Assembly (NCBI GenBank): GCA_002422685.1
Contig: DITC01000042.1
Coordinates: forward strand, 1,651-65,650
DNA from: Thauera sp. UBA6194
Lineage (GTDB): Bacteria; Pseudomonadota; Gammaproteobacteria; Burkholderiales; Rhodocyclaceae
Direction of reading: 5' to 3'
DNA: 64,000 nucleotides
Shown: piece after piece, positions 1 through 8,490 of the stretch
How positions within the stretch are numbered: the stretch's first letter is position 1
Layout of the letters: every line of letters starts with the position of its first letter
Notes under the pieces: generated by a model
What the model was told of the DNA's origin: nothing
The model's database searches: none
Seen by the model: only the letters and a program-made list of their open reading frames with translations
Position numbers and translations under genes: made by a program

Positions 1-2
1 AC

Positions 3-1181
3 ATGCTCAGCACCGGCATCCGCACCCCGGTGGGGGTGAAGGTCTTCGGCAAGGACCTGGAAACCCTGGAGAAGGTGGCGCAGGCGGTGGAGGCGGCCGT
101 GCGCAAGGTGCCGGGCGCGAGCAGCGCCTACGCCGAGCGCGTGGCGGGCGGCTACTACGTGGACATCGTGCCGCGCCGCGACCAGCTCGCGCGCTACGGG
201 CTGACCATCGACAGCGTGCAGGACGTGATCGCCACCGCGCTCGGCGGCGAGAGGGTGACGACCACGGTCGAGGGCCTGGAGCGCTACGGCGTGTCGGTGC
301 GCTACGCGCGCGGCCTGCGCGACGACCCGGCGCGGCTCGCCTTCGACGTGTTCGTGCCGACCATGAACGGCCCGATCCCGCTCGGCCAGGTGGCCGAGGT
401 GAAGCTGACGCGCGGCGCACCCGCCATCCGCACCGAGAACGCGCTGCTGGCGGCCTATGTGTATGTCGACACGCGCGAGCCCGATCTCGGCGCCTTCGTC
501 AAACGCGCGCAGCAGGCGGTGGCGGAGGAGGTCGAGTTCCCGCAGGGCTACTACGCCACCTGGAGCGGCCAGTTCGAGAACATGGAGCGCGCCAAGGAGA
601 AGATGAAGATCGTGGTACCGGTGACGCTGGCGCTGATCTTCGTGCTGCTCTACCTCAACTTCCGGCGCCTGACCGAGACCCTGATCGTGATGCTGTCGGT
701 GCCGTTTGCGCTGGTGGGTGGCGTCTGGTTGATGTGGTGGCTGGGCTACCAGATGAGCGTGGCGGTGGCGGTGGGCTTCATCGCGCTCGCCGGCGTGGCG
801 GCCGAGACCGGCGTGATCATGCTGATCTACCTCGACCATGCCTGGCGCGAGGTGCAGGCGCGCTGCCAGGCCGAAGGCCGCGCGGCCGGCGTTCCCGAGC
901 TGTACGCGGCGATCATGGAAGGCGCGGTCGAGCGCGTGCGCCCGAAGATGATGACCGTGGTGGCGATCATGGCCGGCCTGCTGCCGATCATGTGGAGCAC
1001 CGGCACCGGCAGCGAGGTCATGCGCCGCATCGCCGCGCCGATGGTGGGCGGCATGGTGTCGTCGACCGTGCTGACGCTGGCGGTGATTCCGGCGCTGTAT
1101 GCGCTGGTCAAGCAGTGGGAGCTGCGCCGGGGTGCCAAGCCAGCGCCCGCGCAGGTTCGGGCCACGGTGTCGGATCTGTAA
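3..1181 (+). CDS. Heavy-metal efflux RND permease, CusA/CzcA family (3' part only)
   Basis: This is the C-terminal 392 residues of an inner-membrane proton-driven metal efflux permease; the family is about 1040 residues long, so the gene begins before the window and the first methionine is internal. It keeps the second periplasmic porter region, followed by several hydrophobic helices. The motif VAAETGVIMLIYLD is characteristic of CusA/CzcA rather than of drug-type AcrB pumps. It would work with a periplasmic adaptor and an outer-membrane channel lying upstream of the window. Its TAA stop overlaps by one base the ATG of the decayed gene that follows. Cu/Ag versus Co/Zn/Cd specificity cannot be read from this fragment. 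Confidence 0.93.
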   Translation: MLSTGIRTPVGVKVFGKDLETLEKVAQAVEAAVRKVPGASSAYAERVAGGYYVDIVPRRDQLARYGLTIDSVQDVIATALGGERVTTTVEGLERYGVSVRYARGLRDDPARLAFDVFVPTMNGPIPLGQVAEVKLTRGAPAIRTENALLAAYVYVDTREPDLGAFVKRAQQAVAEEVEFPQGYYATWSGQFENMERAKEKMKIVVPVTLALIFVLLYLNFRRLTETLIVMLSVPFALVGGVWLMWWLGYQMSVAVAVGFIALAGVAAETGVIMLIYLDHAWREVQARCQAEGRAAGVPELYAAIMEGAVERVRPKMMTVVAIMAGLLPIMWSTGTGSEVMRRIAAPMVGGMVSSTVLTLAVIPALYALVKQWELRRGAKPAPAQVRATVSDL

Positions 1182-1737
1182 TGCATCGGTCGGGGCTCTT
1201 CGATCAGGCGGCGGCCGAGATCGTGGCCCACGACGCCTGGACGCAGCGCCTGTTCGTCGTCAATGCGGCGAGCGGCCTGATCGACGTCCTCGATGTCCGC
1301 GCCCCCGCGCGGCCGACCTTCATGCTCAATGTGTACCTGGGCGGGACGGTCAATAGCGTCGCCGCTCACCAGGGTCTGATCGCTGTGGCCGTCGAGAACG
1401 TCGACAGGACGGCCGCCGGGTGGGTCACCTTCTTTACCGCCGATGGCCGAGGCCTGGCTGTCTTCATCGGGCTCGAGCGCGTCGGCGGCATCATGGTGTA
1501 CGACGTGACCAACCCGAAGGCGCCGAACTTCGCGCAGTACCTCAACTATCGCAATTTCGGCGCGGCCCCGGAGACGGTCGAGGCGCTCGACCTGGGCCCC
1601 GAGGGCATTCGCGTGATCGCCCACGAGCTGAGTCCGCTGCCGGGGGGCCGCTGCTGGTGGTGGCGAACGAGGTCAGCGGAACGGCGACCCTGTTCCGCAT
1701 CGAGCGTGAGCGTCTGGTAGGCGCGAGTTCGCGCTGA
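1181..1737 (+). pseudogene. Decayed choice-of-anchor I domain protein
   Basis: The reading frame starting at the ATG that overlaps the pump's stop codon resembles the beta-propeller part of secreted choice-of-anchor I proteins: FDQAAAEIVAHDAWTQ, then LFVVNAASGLIDVLDV, then GGIMVYDVTNPKAPNF. The family usually has 500 or more residues and a signal peptide. Here the signal peptide is absent and central stretches are missing, so motifs normally far apart are adjacent. Near base 1645 the similarity moves to another frame, where LLVVANEVSGTATLFRIE continues it, which indicates a frameshift. A sequencing error could explain the shift but not the internal losses. I infer a non-functional remnant. 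Confidence 0.7.
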
Positions 1738-1793
1738 CGCACGTGCAACCGGCGCCGCCCCAGCCTGCATGCAAGGGGCGGAGCCGGACGACG

Positions 1794-2009
1794 TCAGTCC
1801 TCCAGGGCCGCGCGCAGCCGGGCCAGGTTGCGATGCCAATCCTCCAGCGCGTCCTGGTCATCTACCAGATCCGCGATGGTGCGCTTGCGTCGGGCAGTCC
1901 AGGCGCTGTAGTTCGAGAGCTGTCCGGACTCGTTGCTCGCCATGTTCGTATGTGTCGCGACGGCGACCGGGTTTGGCGAGAGCGTGGTCGAAGCTTGATG
2001 CGTGCGCAT
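1794..2009 (-). CDS. Small hypothetical protein (71 aa)
   Basis: A 71-residue reading frame whose chosen ATG has a strong Shine-Dalgarno (AGGAGG) eight bases upstream. A longer in-frame version to base 2102 exists but has no such signal. The C-terminal half is charged and probably helical, including the stretch YSAWTARRKRTIADLVDD; no signal peptide or membrane segment is visible. It lies about 100 bases downstream of phaC on the same strand and could share its transcript. I do not recognise the family. The excellent ribosome site is the main argument that it is real. Confidence 0.5.
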   Translation of the reverse strand: MRTHQASTTLSPNPVAVATHTNMASNESGQLSNYSAWTARRKRTIADLVDDQDALEDWHRNLARLRAALED

Positions 2010-2108
2010 TTTGCGTACCTCCTGTTGAATTGAACTTTGGAAAGAAAGCAGGTCTGGCGGGGTTGATGGATTCGATCCGGGTCTGGCCAGTATTTGCCGC
2101 ACGGGCCT

Positions 2109-3905
2109 TCAGGGCTCGAGCACGTAGGTGCCCGGTGCGGCGCCGAGGCTGGGATGGCGCTCGTCGAAGGCGGGGCGGGCCGGGACGGGGGGGCCGGCGC
2201 GTGGCTTGAGCCAGGCCATCCAGTCGTCCCACCAGCTCCCCGCGTGCGCCTCGGCGCGCTCGCGCCACTGCGCCGCCTTGTCGGTGCGGTGCGCGCTACC
2301 GACCCAATAGCGCCGCTTGGCAGGGCGCACTGGTGGATTCACGATGCCCAGGATGTGGCCCGAGCTCGACAGCACGAAGCGCTTGTCGGCGGCGATGTGA
2401 TGCAGGGTGCGGAATGCCTGTGTCCACGGCGCGATGTGGTCGTCCTCCGCAGCCACCGCATACAGCGGCTGGCGGATCGCGTGCAGGTCGATCGCCTCGC
2501 CCGCCACGGTCAGCGCGCCGGGCTGGATCAGGAGATTGTTCAGGTACAGCTCGCGCAGGTACCAGGCGTGCATGGCATACGGCATGCGCGTGGTGTCCAT
2601 GTTCCAGTACAGCACGTCGAAGGGGGCGGGCGCCTCGCCGTACAGCCAGCCATGCACGACGTAGTGCCAGACGAGGCTGTTCGAGCGCAGCAGGCGGAAG
2701 GACAAGGCCATGTCCTTGCCGTCGAGGTAGCCCTTGCGCGCCATCTGCGCGGTCAGGTGCGCAACGCTGCCCTCGTCGATGAAGACCTCGATGTCGCCCG
2801 GTTTGTGGAAATCGACGAGCGTGGTGAGCAGCGTCCAGTCGCGCACCGGCACCGCCTCTTCGCCGAAATGTCGGGCAGCCCATGCCATGTAGATCGCCAG
2901 CGCGGTGCCGCCGATGCAGTAACCCACCGCGTGCACCTTGTCTGCGCCGGTGAAGTCGCGCGCCACGCGCACGACGGCGTCGACGCCGTCGCGGAGGTAG
3001 TCGTCGAAACTCACTTCGCGCATCGATTCTTCGGGGTTCTTCCAGCTCGTGATGAAGACGTCCAGGCCCTGGTCGAGCAGATAGCGCACCATGCTCTTCC
3101 TGGGGTTGAGATCGAGAACGTAGAACTTGTTGATCCAGGGCGTGACGATGACGACCGGCTCGGTATGGACCTGCGGCTGGGTCGGTACGTAGTGGATGAC
3201 CTCGAGCAGGCGGTTGCGGAAGATCACCGCGCCGGGCGTGGTCGCCAGGTTCTCGCCGACCCGGAAGTGGTCGGGATCGGTCATGCGCACGTTGCCGGCC
3301 TGCAGGTCGTCGAGCATGTTGTGCAAGCCATGCCACAGGCTCTCGCCCCGGGTTTCGGCGAGCCGGCGCAGCGCGATCGGGTTGGTCCACAGGTAGTTGG
3401 TGGGCGCCACCGCGTTGAGCCACTTGCGCCACCAGAAGGCCGCGCGCCGGCGCGCCTTGCCCGACAGCCCCGGGGTCTCGAAGAGCATGTCCTGCATGTG
3501 GTGGGTGAAGGCGAGATACCACTCCTTGACCAGATCCCAGGTCGGCGAATTGGTCCATACCGGGTCGGCAAAGCGCGGATCGTCGGCGTGGGGCCGGACC
3601 GGATCGTGGCTCGGCAAACCGCACGCGCGCTGCACGCTGTGCCACTGCAACTGCCAGAGGTCGGTTGTAAGCGCGGCCATGCGCTCGCTCAGTTCCTGCG
3701 GATGCATGAGCCAGGCGAGCTGGGCATGCAGCAGGGGCGCGGCGACGCCGAAGGGGTCGGCGCGGGCGGCGAGGCCGTCTTTCAGGACGACGACCTGGCG
3801 ATACAGCGCCTTTCCGTCGGGAACGCCGTTGTGACTGAAAGCCTGCCTGCGAGGATGCGTCCGGCCCTCGGGGGGATGCCTGCCAGCGTGGCTGGGCGTG
3901 CGCAT
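2109..3905 (-). CDS. phaC: Poly(3-hydroxyalkanoate) synthase, PhaC type
   Basis: Polymerises (R)-3-hydroxyacyl-CoA into polyhydroxyalkanoate at the granule surface, releasing CoA. The 598-residue protein has the PhaC N-terminal domain and an alpha/beta-hydrolase core. The catalytic triad is visible: Cys330 in the lipase-like box GYCIGGT, Asp489 in AAEDDHIAPW and His517 in SSSGHILGIVNPP. Length fits class I enzymes (about 590). No phaA, phaB or phasin gene is adjacent, so this may be an additional synthase rather than the one in the main PHA operon. The start has a moderate ribosome site (GGAG about ten bases upstream). It is divergent from the DUF47 gene across roughly 210 bases. Confidence 0.95.
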   Translation of the reverse strand: MRTPSHAGRHPPEGRTHPRRQAFSHNGVPDGKALYRQVVVLKDGLAARADPFGVAAPLLHAQLAWLMHPQELSERMAALTTDLWQLQWHSVQRACGLPSHDPVRPHADDPRFADPVWTNSPTWDLVKEWYLAFTHHMQDMLFETPGLSGKARRRAAFWWRKWLNAVAPTNYLWTNPIALRRLAETRGESLWHGLHNMLDDLQAGNVRMTDPDHFRVGENLATTPGAVIFRNRLLEVIHYVPTQPQVHTEPVVIVTPWINKFYVLDLNPRKSMVRYLLDQGLDVFITSWKNPEESMREVSFDDYLRDGVDAVVRVARDFTGADKVHAVGYCIGGTALAIYMAWAARHFGEEAVPVRDWTLLTTLVDFHKPGDIEVFIDEGSVAHLTAQMARKGYLDGKDMALSFRLLRSNSLVWHYVVHGWLYGEAPAPFDVLYWNMDTTRMPYAMHAWYLRELYLNNLLIQPGALTVAGEAIDLHAIRQPLYAVAAEDDHIAPWTQAFRTLHHIAADKRFVLSSSGHILGIVNPPVRPAKRRYWVGSAHRTDKAAQWRERAEAHAGSWWDDWMAWLKPRAGPPVPARPAFDERHPSLGAAPGTYVLEP

Positions 3906-3991
3906 GCCGATGACTCCAACTGAGCTTGAGCGGGTTCACCGGCCCGCCACCGGTGCAACTCGTGATTGCAGTGCGACTGTGCGCTTGTTGC

Positions 3992-4020
3992 TTGACAGGC
4001 GTATTTCACTTCCGTGAATT
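3992..4020 (+). promoter_or_regulatory. Putative sigma-70 promoter for the DUF47/dikinase-like operon
   Basis: A perfect -35 hexamer TTGACA (3992-3997) is followed after 17 bases by a weak -10, TGAATT (4015-4020). A small inverted repeat TTCAC-TTCC-GTGAA (4005-4018) lies inside the spacer and could be an operator. The predicted start would leave a leader of about 85 bases before the ATG at 4115. This is sequence reading only; the -10 matches consensus at just three positions. Confidence 0.4.
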
Positions 4021-4055
4021 CAGGTGCTGACGGTTCACCAGAGCCCTCGCTGCGG

Positions 4056-4073
4056 TGTGACACGACTGTCACA
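4056..4073. promoter_or_regulatory. Perfect 7-4-7 palindrome upstream of the DUF47 gene
   Basis: TGTGACA-CGAC-TGTCACA is a perfect inverted repeat ending 41 bases before the ATG at 4115, between phaC and the divergent DUF47 operon. It looks like a CRP site but has eight rather than six bases between TGTGA and TCACA. CTGTCAC also resembles one Pho-box half-site, but no second direct repeat follows. It is most likely an operator for an unidentified dimeric regulator. Confidence 0.4.
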
Positions 4074-4114
4074 TTGCGCGCCGAAAATCGCCCCCAAGTG
4101 AATGGGAGCGTGTC

Positions 4115-6043
4115 ATGGAAAAGATGGAAGCCGTCGCCACCCTGGGGCAGACGGAGCTGCTCAAGCCCGCGCGCGTGCGCGCTGCACTGGCGGCCAACGA
4201 CCGTCTGAAGCTTTACCTCAGCGTGCTGCAGGCCGCGCACGAGCATGCGTCGGGCGCCGATGCGCCGGCGCTCGACCTGTCGCGCGAGTTTGCGGCGGCG
4301 GGCGTCAAGGCGGCGTGGCTGGCCGAAGTGCCGTCCAACGCGTTCCGTGAAGGCAAGCGCCTGCACATCGCCGACCTGCCGCGACTGCGGGCGCTGATCG
4401 CCGAGGACCTGCGTCTGATGGGGCGCCCGGTCGAGGATCAGGGCGATCTGGATGCAAGGATCGAGCACTGGTGCGTCTGGCTCGATGCGCTGGAGCCCGA
4501 CACGCTCTCCACTGACGAGCTGCACGCGCTCAGCGCCGGCAAGCGCGGCAAGGACGACAGCCTGCACCTGCTGGTGATGGACCTGCACAAGGCGATCAAC
4601 CGCCTCGCGGCCGAGCTCTCGAGCGAGAACATCGACGGTGCCCACGTGTGGCAGATCGACGAGGCCGACCGTGCCCGCGTCGCCGCCTTCATGCGCGGCA
4701 TCAACCAGACGTGCGCACTCAAGCTCTCGCATCCGGGGCTCGACACCGCCGCCACCCGCGACGGCGAGCGCCTGCTGCTGCAGAACGACATCAGCACTAA
4801 CGACGCCCATGTGCTGGTGATCCAGGTCGAAGGGCTGGAGGTCACGCTCACCTATTCCGATCTGCACCGGCGCCGCTTCGCCTTCTTCCAGTCGCTGCTG
4901 TGCGAGGTCGGCGCCAACTGGAGCGAGCCCCAGGCCCGCACCAGCGCCGATCTCAACTTCGGCGCCACCTATTACGTCGGCACCGCCCGCTTCAGTTGCA
5001 CCGACGAGTCCCACCTGTGGACGGTGCTCGAAGGCATCGGCGCGCGCATCGTGTTCCTGATCGACTGGAACCGTGCGCGCAAGCGCCTGGAGCAGTTCGT
5101 CAGCAAGACCGACGCGGTGGCGATTCTGAGCGAGGCCGCGCGCCGGCGTTGCGGTCACATGGCGTGGCTGGAGGCAGGCGGCGAGAAGCTGATCTTCGAC
5201 GCCATGCAGGCGCTGGGCGCGGATTACTTCCGCATCGGCGACCGCCTCGACACCGTGATGGGTACCGAGAAGGCGCGCGCCTTCGTGCTCGACGTGATGG
5301 CGCTGGCGATGGGTGCCGCGCAGCAGCACCAGCCGCTGGCGCTGGTCGCCGACGACACACGCCTGCTGCTCACGCGCTACCTGCACCGGCACGACGAGTT
5401 CGACCTGCTCGCCGAGCACGCCGCCTACTGCCACGCCATGGCCGAGGGCCTGCGCGACGGCCTGGCCCACGGTCACGAGCGCGACCGCAAGGCCGCGCGC
5501 GAGTTTGCCGAGCGCGCCAAGGACTGGGAACGCCGCGCCGACCAGTTGGTGATGGCCGCACGCGCCCGCGCCGCAGCCCGACCGCGCTGGGAAGCGTTCG
5601 CCGAGCTGGTGCAGACCGCCGACGACGTGGCCGACGCGCTCGAGGAGGCCGCCTTCCTGCTGTCGCTGATCGCGGCCGACCATCACCAGGGCTGGCGCGG
5701 GGAAGTGCACCAGGCCATGCAGTTGCTCGCCGATGCGGTGCTCGGCGCGGCGCAGGACCATGTGCGTGCGCTCGAGGTGGCGCGCACGATGGGCGAGGGC
5801 AGCAGCGCCGAGGACCACGAGGAGTTCGTCGCCGCGCTGTGGCGCGTGCTCAACGCCGAACGCCAGTGCGACGTGCTGCTGCGCGACGTGCGGCGCGCGC
5901 TGGCCGAGCATGTCAGCGACGCCGCGACCTTGAACCTGAGCACCGACTTCGCGCAGGCGCTGGAGTCGGCTTCCGACTGGCTGCTGGCGACCGGCTACGG
6001 CCTGCGCCGGCTGGCCTTCAGCCGCGTGGGGGTGGGGCAATGA
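4115..6043 (+). CDS. Large protein with a PhoU/DUF47-like C-terminal domain
   Basis: A 642-residue cytoplasmic protein with no signal peptide or membrane helix. Roughly the last 200 residues are all-helical with spaced acidic positions, as in DUF47/PhoU-like phosphate regulators; the pattern TADDVADALEEAAFLLSL resembles DUF47. The first about 400 residues match no family I recognise. They include a beta-rich segment (NDAHVLVIQVEGLEVTLTYS) and two conserved-looking Asp/Trp-containing stretches. The ATG is preceded by GGGAGCGTGTC. Its TGA overlaps the ATG of the dikinase-like gene by four bases, so the two are translationally coupled and probably act together. A role in phosphate or phosphoryl-transfer control is an inference from domain and context. 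Confidence 0.75.
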   Translation: MEKMEAVATLGQTELLKPARVRAALAANDRLKLYLSVLQAAHEHASGADAPALDLSREFAAAGVKAAWLAEVPSNAFREGKRLHIADLPRLRALIAEDLRLMGRPVEDQGDLDARIEHWCVWLDALEPDTLSTDELHALSAGKRGKDDSLHLLVMDLHKAINRLAAELSSENIDGAHVWQIDEADRARVAAFMRGINQTCALKLSHPGLDTAATRDGERLLLQNDISTNDAHVLVIQVEGLEVTLTYSDLHRRRFAFFQSLLCEVGANWSEPQARTSADLNFGATYYVGTARFSCTDESHLWTVLEGIGARIVFLIDWNRARKRLEQFVSKTDAVAILSEAARRRCGHMAWLEAGGEKLIFDAMQALGADYFRIGDRLDTVMGTEKARAFVLDVMALAMGAAQQHQPLALVADDTRLLLTRYLHRHDEFDLLAEHAAYCHAMAEGLRDGLAHGHERDRKAAREFAERAKDWERRADQLVMAARARAAARPRWEAFAELVQTADDVADALEEAAFLLSLIAADHHQGWRGEVHQAMQLLADAVLGAAQDHVRALEVARTMGEGSSAEDHEEFVAALWRVLNAERQCDVLLRDVRRALAEHVSDAATLNLSTDFAQALESASDWLLATGYGLRRLAFSRVGVGQ

Positions 6044-7689
6044 ACGCGCGAGTGGAACAGGCGACGCCGGGCGACGCCACCCGCCTTCCGACCGACGAGC
6101 GCTGCGTCGTGCACATGATTCATCGCGACGTGCCGCTGCCGCCGGGGAGCGGCCCCGCCACGCTGGGCGCCAAGGCGTGGAACCTCGCGCGCATGGCCGC
6201 GCTCGGCCTGCCGGTGCCGCCGGGCTTCGTGATCGGCACCGGCTGGTGCATGCAGCCGCAAGCGCTCGAGGACGGCCACTGGCGCCCCGCGCTCGAGCTG
6301 CTCGAGCAATCGTGCGCGCTGCGCCTGGGCGATCCGCGCCATCCGCTGCTGGTGTCGGTGCGCTCCGGCGCGCCGGTGTCGATGCCGGGGATGATGGAGA
6401 CCTTGCTCAACATCGGCCTCAGCGCCACGACCTTGCCCGGCTTCATCCGCAGCACCGGCCATCCGCGCCTGGCCTGGGACGCCTACCGCCGCCTGATCGC
6501 CGGCTACGGCGAGGTCGTCGCCGGCATCGATGCCGCCCACTTCGAGGCCGACCTCGATGAACTGCGCGGCGCGACCGACGAGCGCGAGCTGGACTTCTCC
6601 GTGCTGCGCGCGCTCGCCGAACGTCATCTCGACACCTACCGGCGCGAGGCCGGCGAAGCGTTTCCGCAGGACGCACACGAGCAGCTCCGGAAGGCCATCG
6701 CCGCCGTGTTCGCGTCGTGGAGCAGCGACAAGGCGCGCACCTACCGGACGCTGCACAGCATCGATCACCGCATCGGCACGGCGATGACGGTGCAGCGCAT
6801 GGTGTTCGGCAATGCGGGCGGGCTGTCGGGGGCAGGGGTGGGCTTCACGCGTGACCCGAGCAGTGGCGAGCCGCAGCCGTGGGTGGATTTCCTCTTCAAC
6901 GCCCAGGGCGAGGATGTGGTGAGCGGGCGGCGCAGTGCGCTCGGTCATGAAGCGCTGGCGGCGGTGGCGCCCACCGTGTGGCAGGCGCTGCTCGAGGCGA
7001 CGCGGCGCCTGGAGCGCACCTTCGGCGACATGCAGGACTTCGAGTTCACCGTGCAGCAGGGGCAACTGCACCTGCTGCAGACCCGCAAGGGCAAGCGCAC
7101 GCCGCTGGCGGCGGCGCGCATCGCCCTCGATCTGCTCGACGAGGGCGTGATCGAAGCGCACACGGCCGCCGAACGCACGCGCGGGCTCGATGCGCGCGCG
7201 CTGGTGCAGCGTCGCATCGGGTCGGTGGACGGCGCCCCGATCGAGTCCATCGCCTACGCACCGAGCGCCGCCAGCGGGGTCGCCTGCGGCGAGATCGCGC
7301 TCGACGAGGCGCGCGCCCGCGCGCGGCGCAAGGCCGGGGCGCGCGTGATCCTGGTGCGCCACGACGCCGAGACGCGCGACATCGCCGCGCTCGATCTGGC
7401 CGACGGGCTGCTGACCTGCCGTGGGGCGCGCACCTCGCACGCGGCGGTGGTGGCGCGCCAGCTCGGCAAGGTGTGCCTGGTCGGCTGCGAGGCCCTGCAC
7501 ATCGACGAGGCCGCGCGCAGCGTGCACTTTGGCGAACGCGTGCTGCCCGAGGGCGCGGTGCTCACCCTCGACGGCAACGAAGGCGCGATCTACGCCGGCG
7601 CCACGGGGATCGTCGAGACCGTGCCCGAGGCGCTCCTTGCGCGCCTAGATGCGTTGCATCACCAGTCTGTGCCTGCCGTGCAATCCTGA
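6040..7689 (+). CDS. Pyruvate phosphate dikinase-like protein lacking the C-terminal TIM barrel
   Basis: The 549 residues follow pyruvate phosphate dikinase closely up to the end of the swivelling phosphohistidine domain. Visible motifs are SVRSGAPVSMPGMMETLLN (106-124, nucleotide-binding domain), GFTRDPSSGEPQPWVDFLFN (268-287), DMQDFEFTVQQG (330-341), LLQTRKGKRTP (345-355) and the catalytic His467 in RGARTSHAAVVARQLGK. Full PPDK has about 870 residues and ends in a PEP/pyruvate-binding TIM barrel, which is wholly absent here. The protein could therefore autophosphorylate from ATP but needs another acceptor. The coupled upstream DUF47 protein (four-base overlap) is the obvious candidate partner. 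Calling it a true PPDK would be wrong; the substrate is unknown. Confidence 0.85.
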   Translation: MNARVEQATPGDATRLPTDERCVVHMIHRDVPLPPGSGPATLGAKAWNLARMAALGLPVPPGFVIGTGWCMQPQALEDGHWRPALELLEQSCALRLGDPRHPLLVSVRSGAPVSMPGMMETLLNIGLSATTLPGFIRSTGHPRLAWDAYRRLIAGYGEVVAGIDAAHFEADLDELRGATDERELDFSVLRALAERHLDTYRREAGEAFPQDAHEQLRKAIAAVFASWSSDKARTYRTLHSIDHRIGTAMTVQRMVFGNAGGLSGAGVGFTRDPSSGEPQPWVDFLFNAQGEDVVSGRRSALGHEALAAVAPTVWQALLEATRRLERTFGDMQDFEFTVQQGQLHLLQTRKGKRTPLAAARIALDLLDEGVIEAHTAAERTRGLDARALVQRRIGSVDGAPIESIAYAPSAASGVACGEIALDEARARARRKAGARVILVRHDAETRDIAALDLADGLLTCRGARTSHAAVVARQLGKVCLVGCEALHIDEAARSVHFGERVLPEGAVLTLDGNEGAIYAGATGIVETVPEALLARLDALHHQSVPAVQS

Positions 7690-7722
7690 TCCGCGAGCAC
7701 GCTCGGATGCCTCGGCGTCGGT

Positions 7723-8202
7723 TCAGGGCAGGTAGCGGCCGATCCTCGCCAACTCGCGCTGCAAGCGTGGCCGATCCGTCTCGATTCCAGCCTGCACGAG
7801 GACGAGCAGGCGCTCGATGCGGGCGCGGAGAATGTGATAGAGGTCGAGCAGTTCGTGGTCGCTGCGATTTGAAAACCCCTCGTGCCGGGCGGGTTTGTGG
7901 ACACCCCAGTGCGCGCGCAGCGCATTTGGCCTGCAGCACGGGCAGGTCTGCTCTGCGCCGACCGAGCAAACGGTGATCAGGACGTCGTTCTCGGAAGGGC
8001 TGTCGAGGGGTGATTCGGCAGTCTTCAGGGCCGGCTGGATACCCTGCTTCGCAAGCAGGCGGAGGGCAGCGGGATCGGGTGTGCCTGCATGGTCGCAGCT
8101 TGCGCGTCGTGCTGTGTAGCCGGGCGGCGCCAGATGGTTGAAGATGGCTTCGGCAAGTAACGTGCGGCAGTCGTTGCCCTTACCCAGGAAGAGAACGTGC
8201 AT
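7723..8202 (-). CDS. Arsenate reductase/LMW phosphatase-like protein without the nucleophilic Cys
   Basis: A 159-residue protein of the thioredoxin-coupled ArsC/low-molecular-weight phosphatase fold. The family P-loop is CX5R (typically CTGNSCR); here it reads GKGNDCR, so the nucleophile at position 7 is Gly while Arg13 and the second loop cysteine (Cys12) remain. The redox pair is still recognisable as Cys79 and Cys87 in VCSVGAEQTCPCC, and HWG follows as in ArsC. Classical phosphatase or arsenate reductase chemistry is therefore unlikely. It may be a binding or redox protein, or in decay although the frame is intact. No arsR, arsB or acr3 lies nearby. It is convergent with the dikinase-like gene, 33 bases apart. 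Confidence 0.75.
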   Translation of the reverse strand: MHVLFLGKGNDCRTLLAEAIFNHLAPPGYTARRASCDHAGTPDPAALRLLAKQGIQPALKTAESPLDSPSENDVLITVCSVGAEQTCPCCRPNALRAHWGVHKPARHEGFSNRSDHELLDLYHILRARIERLLVLVQAGIETDRPRLQRELARIGRYLP

Positions 8203-8328
8203 GGACGGGACCTCCAGTCATGCCCGCGAGCCCGGCGCGATGTCTCGTAGCCTCGCGGTACAGATCGATCGAATGCTGGCTTTCATGTCTGCTCGTGAGC
8301 GGCATGCACACCCCTCGGCTGGTCAGCG

Positions 8329-8377
8329 GTGTCCTGGAGTGAAGCCTTGTGTCCTGCAGTGTCGGTGTCCAGGGTTG
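8329..8377. repeat. Short direct repeats between the ArsC-like gene and ppk2
   Basis: GTGTCCTGGAGTG (8329-8341) recurs as GTGTCCTGCAGTG (8349-8361), 12 of 13 identical with a 20-base period. A weaker third copy, GTGTCCAGGGTTG, occupies 8365-8377. They lie in the 288-base divergent region before ppk2 and may be binding sites for a regulator. The rest of this intergenic region shows nothing I can identify. Confidence 0.35.
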
Positions 8378-8490
8378 CAAGCCCGTGAAGCTCGGGCGTC
8401 GGCGGCGTCAGTAGTGTCACGTTACCGTCATGATTCTGTAAGACGATGGGCGCAACAAAACGCATTCGTCGAGCTCGCGCCGAGGGACTT

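Noticed and set aside
2094..3923. A plus-strand frame of about 600 codons opposite phaC
   Set aside because: The phaC strand carries a complete catalytic triad; the opposite frame has no motif.
4056..4073. CRP site reading of the palindrome TGTGA...TCACA
   Set aside because: The spacing is eight bases instead of six, so it was recorded only as an unidentified operator.
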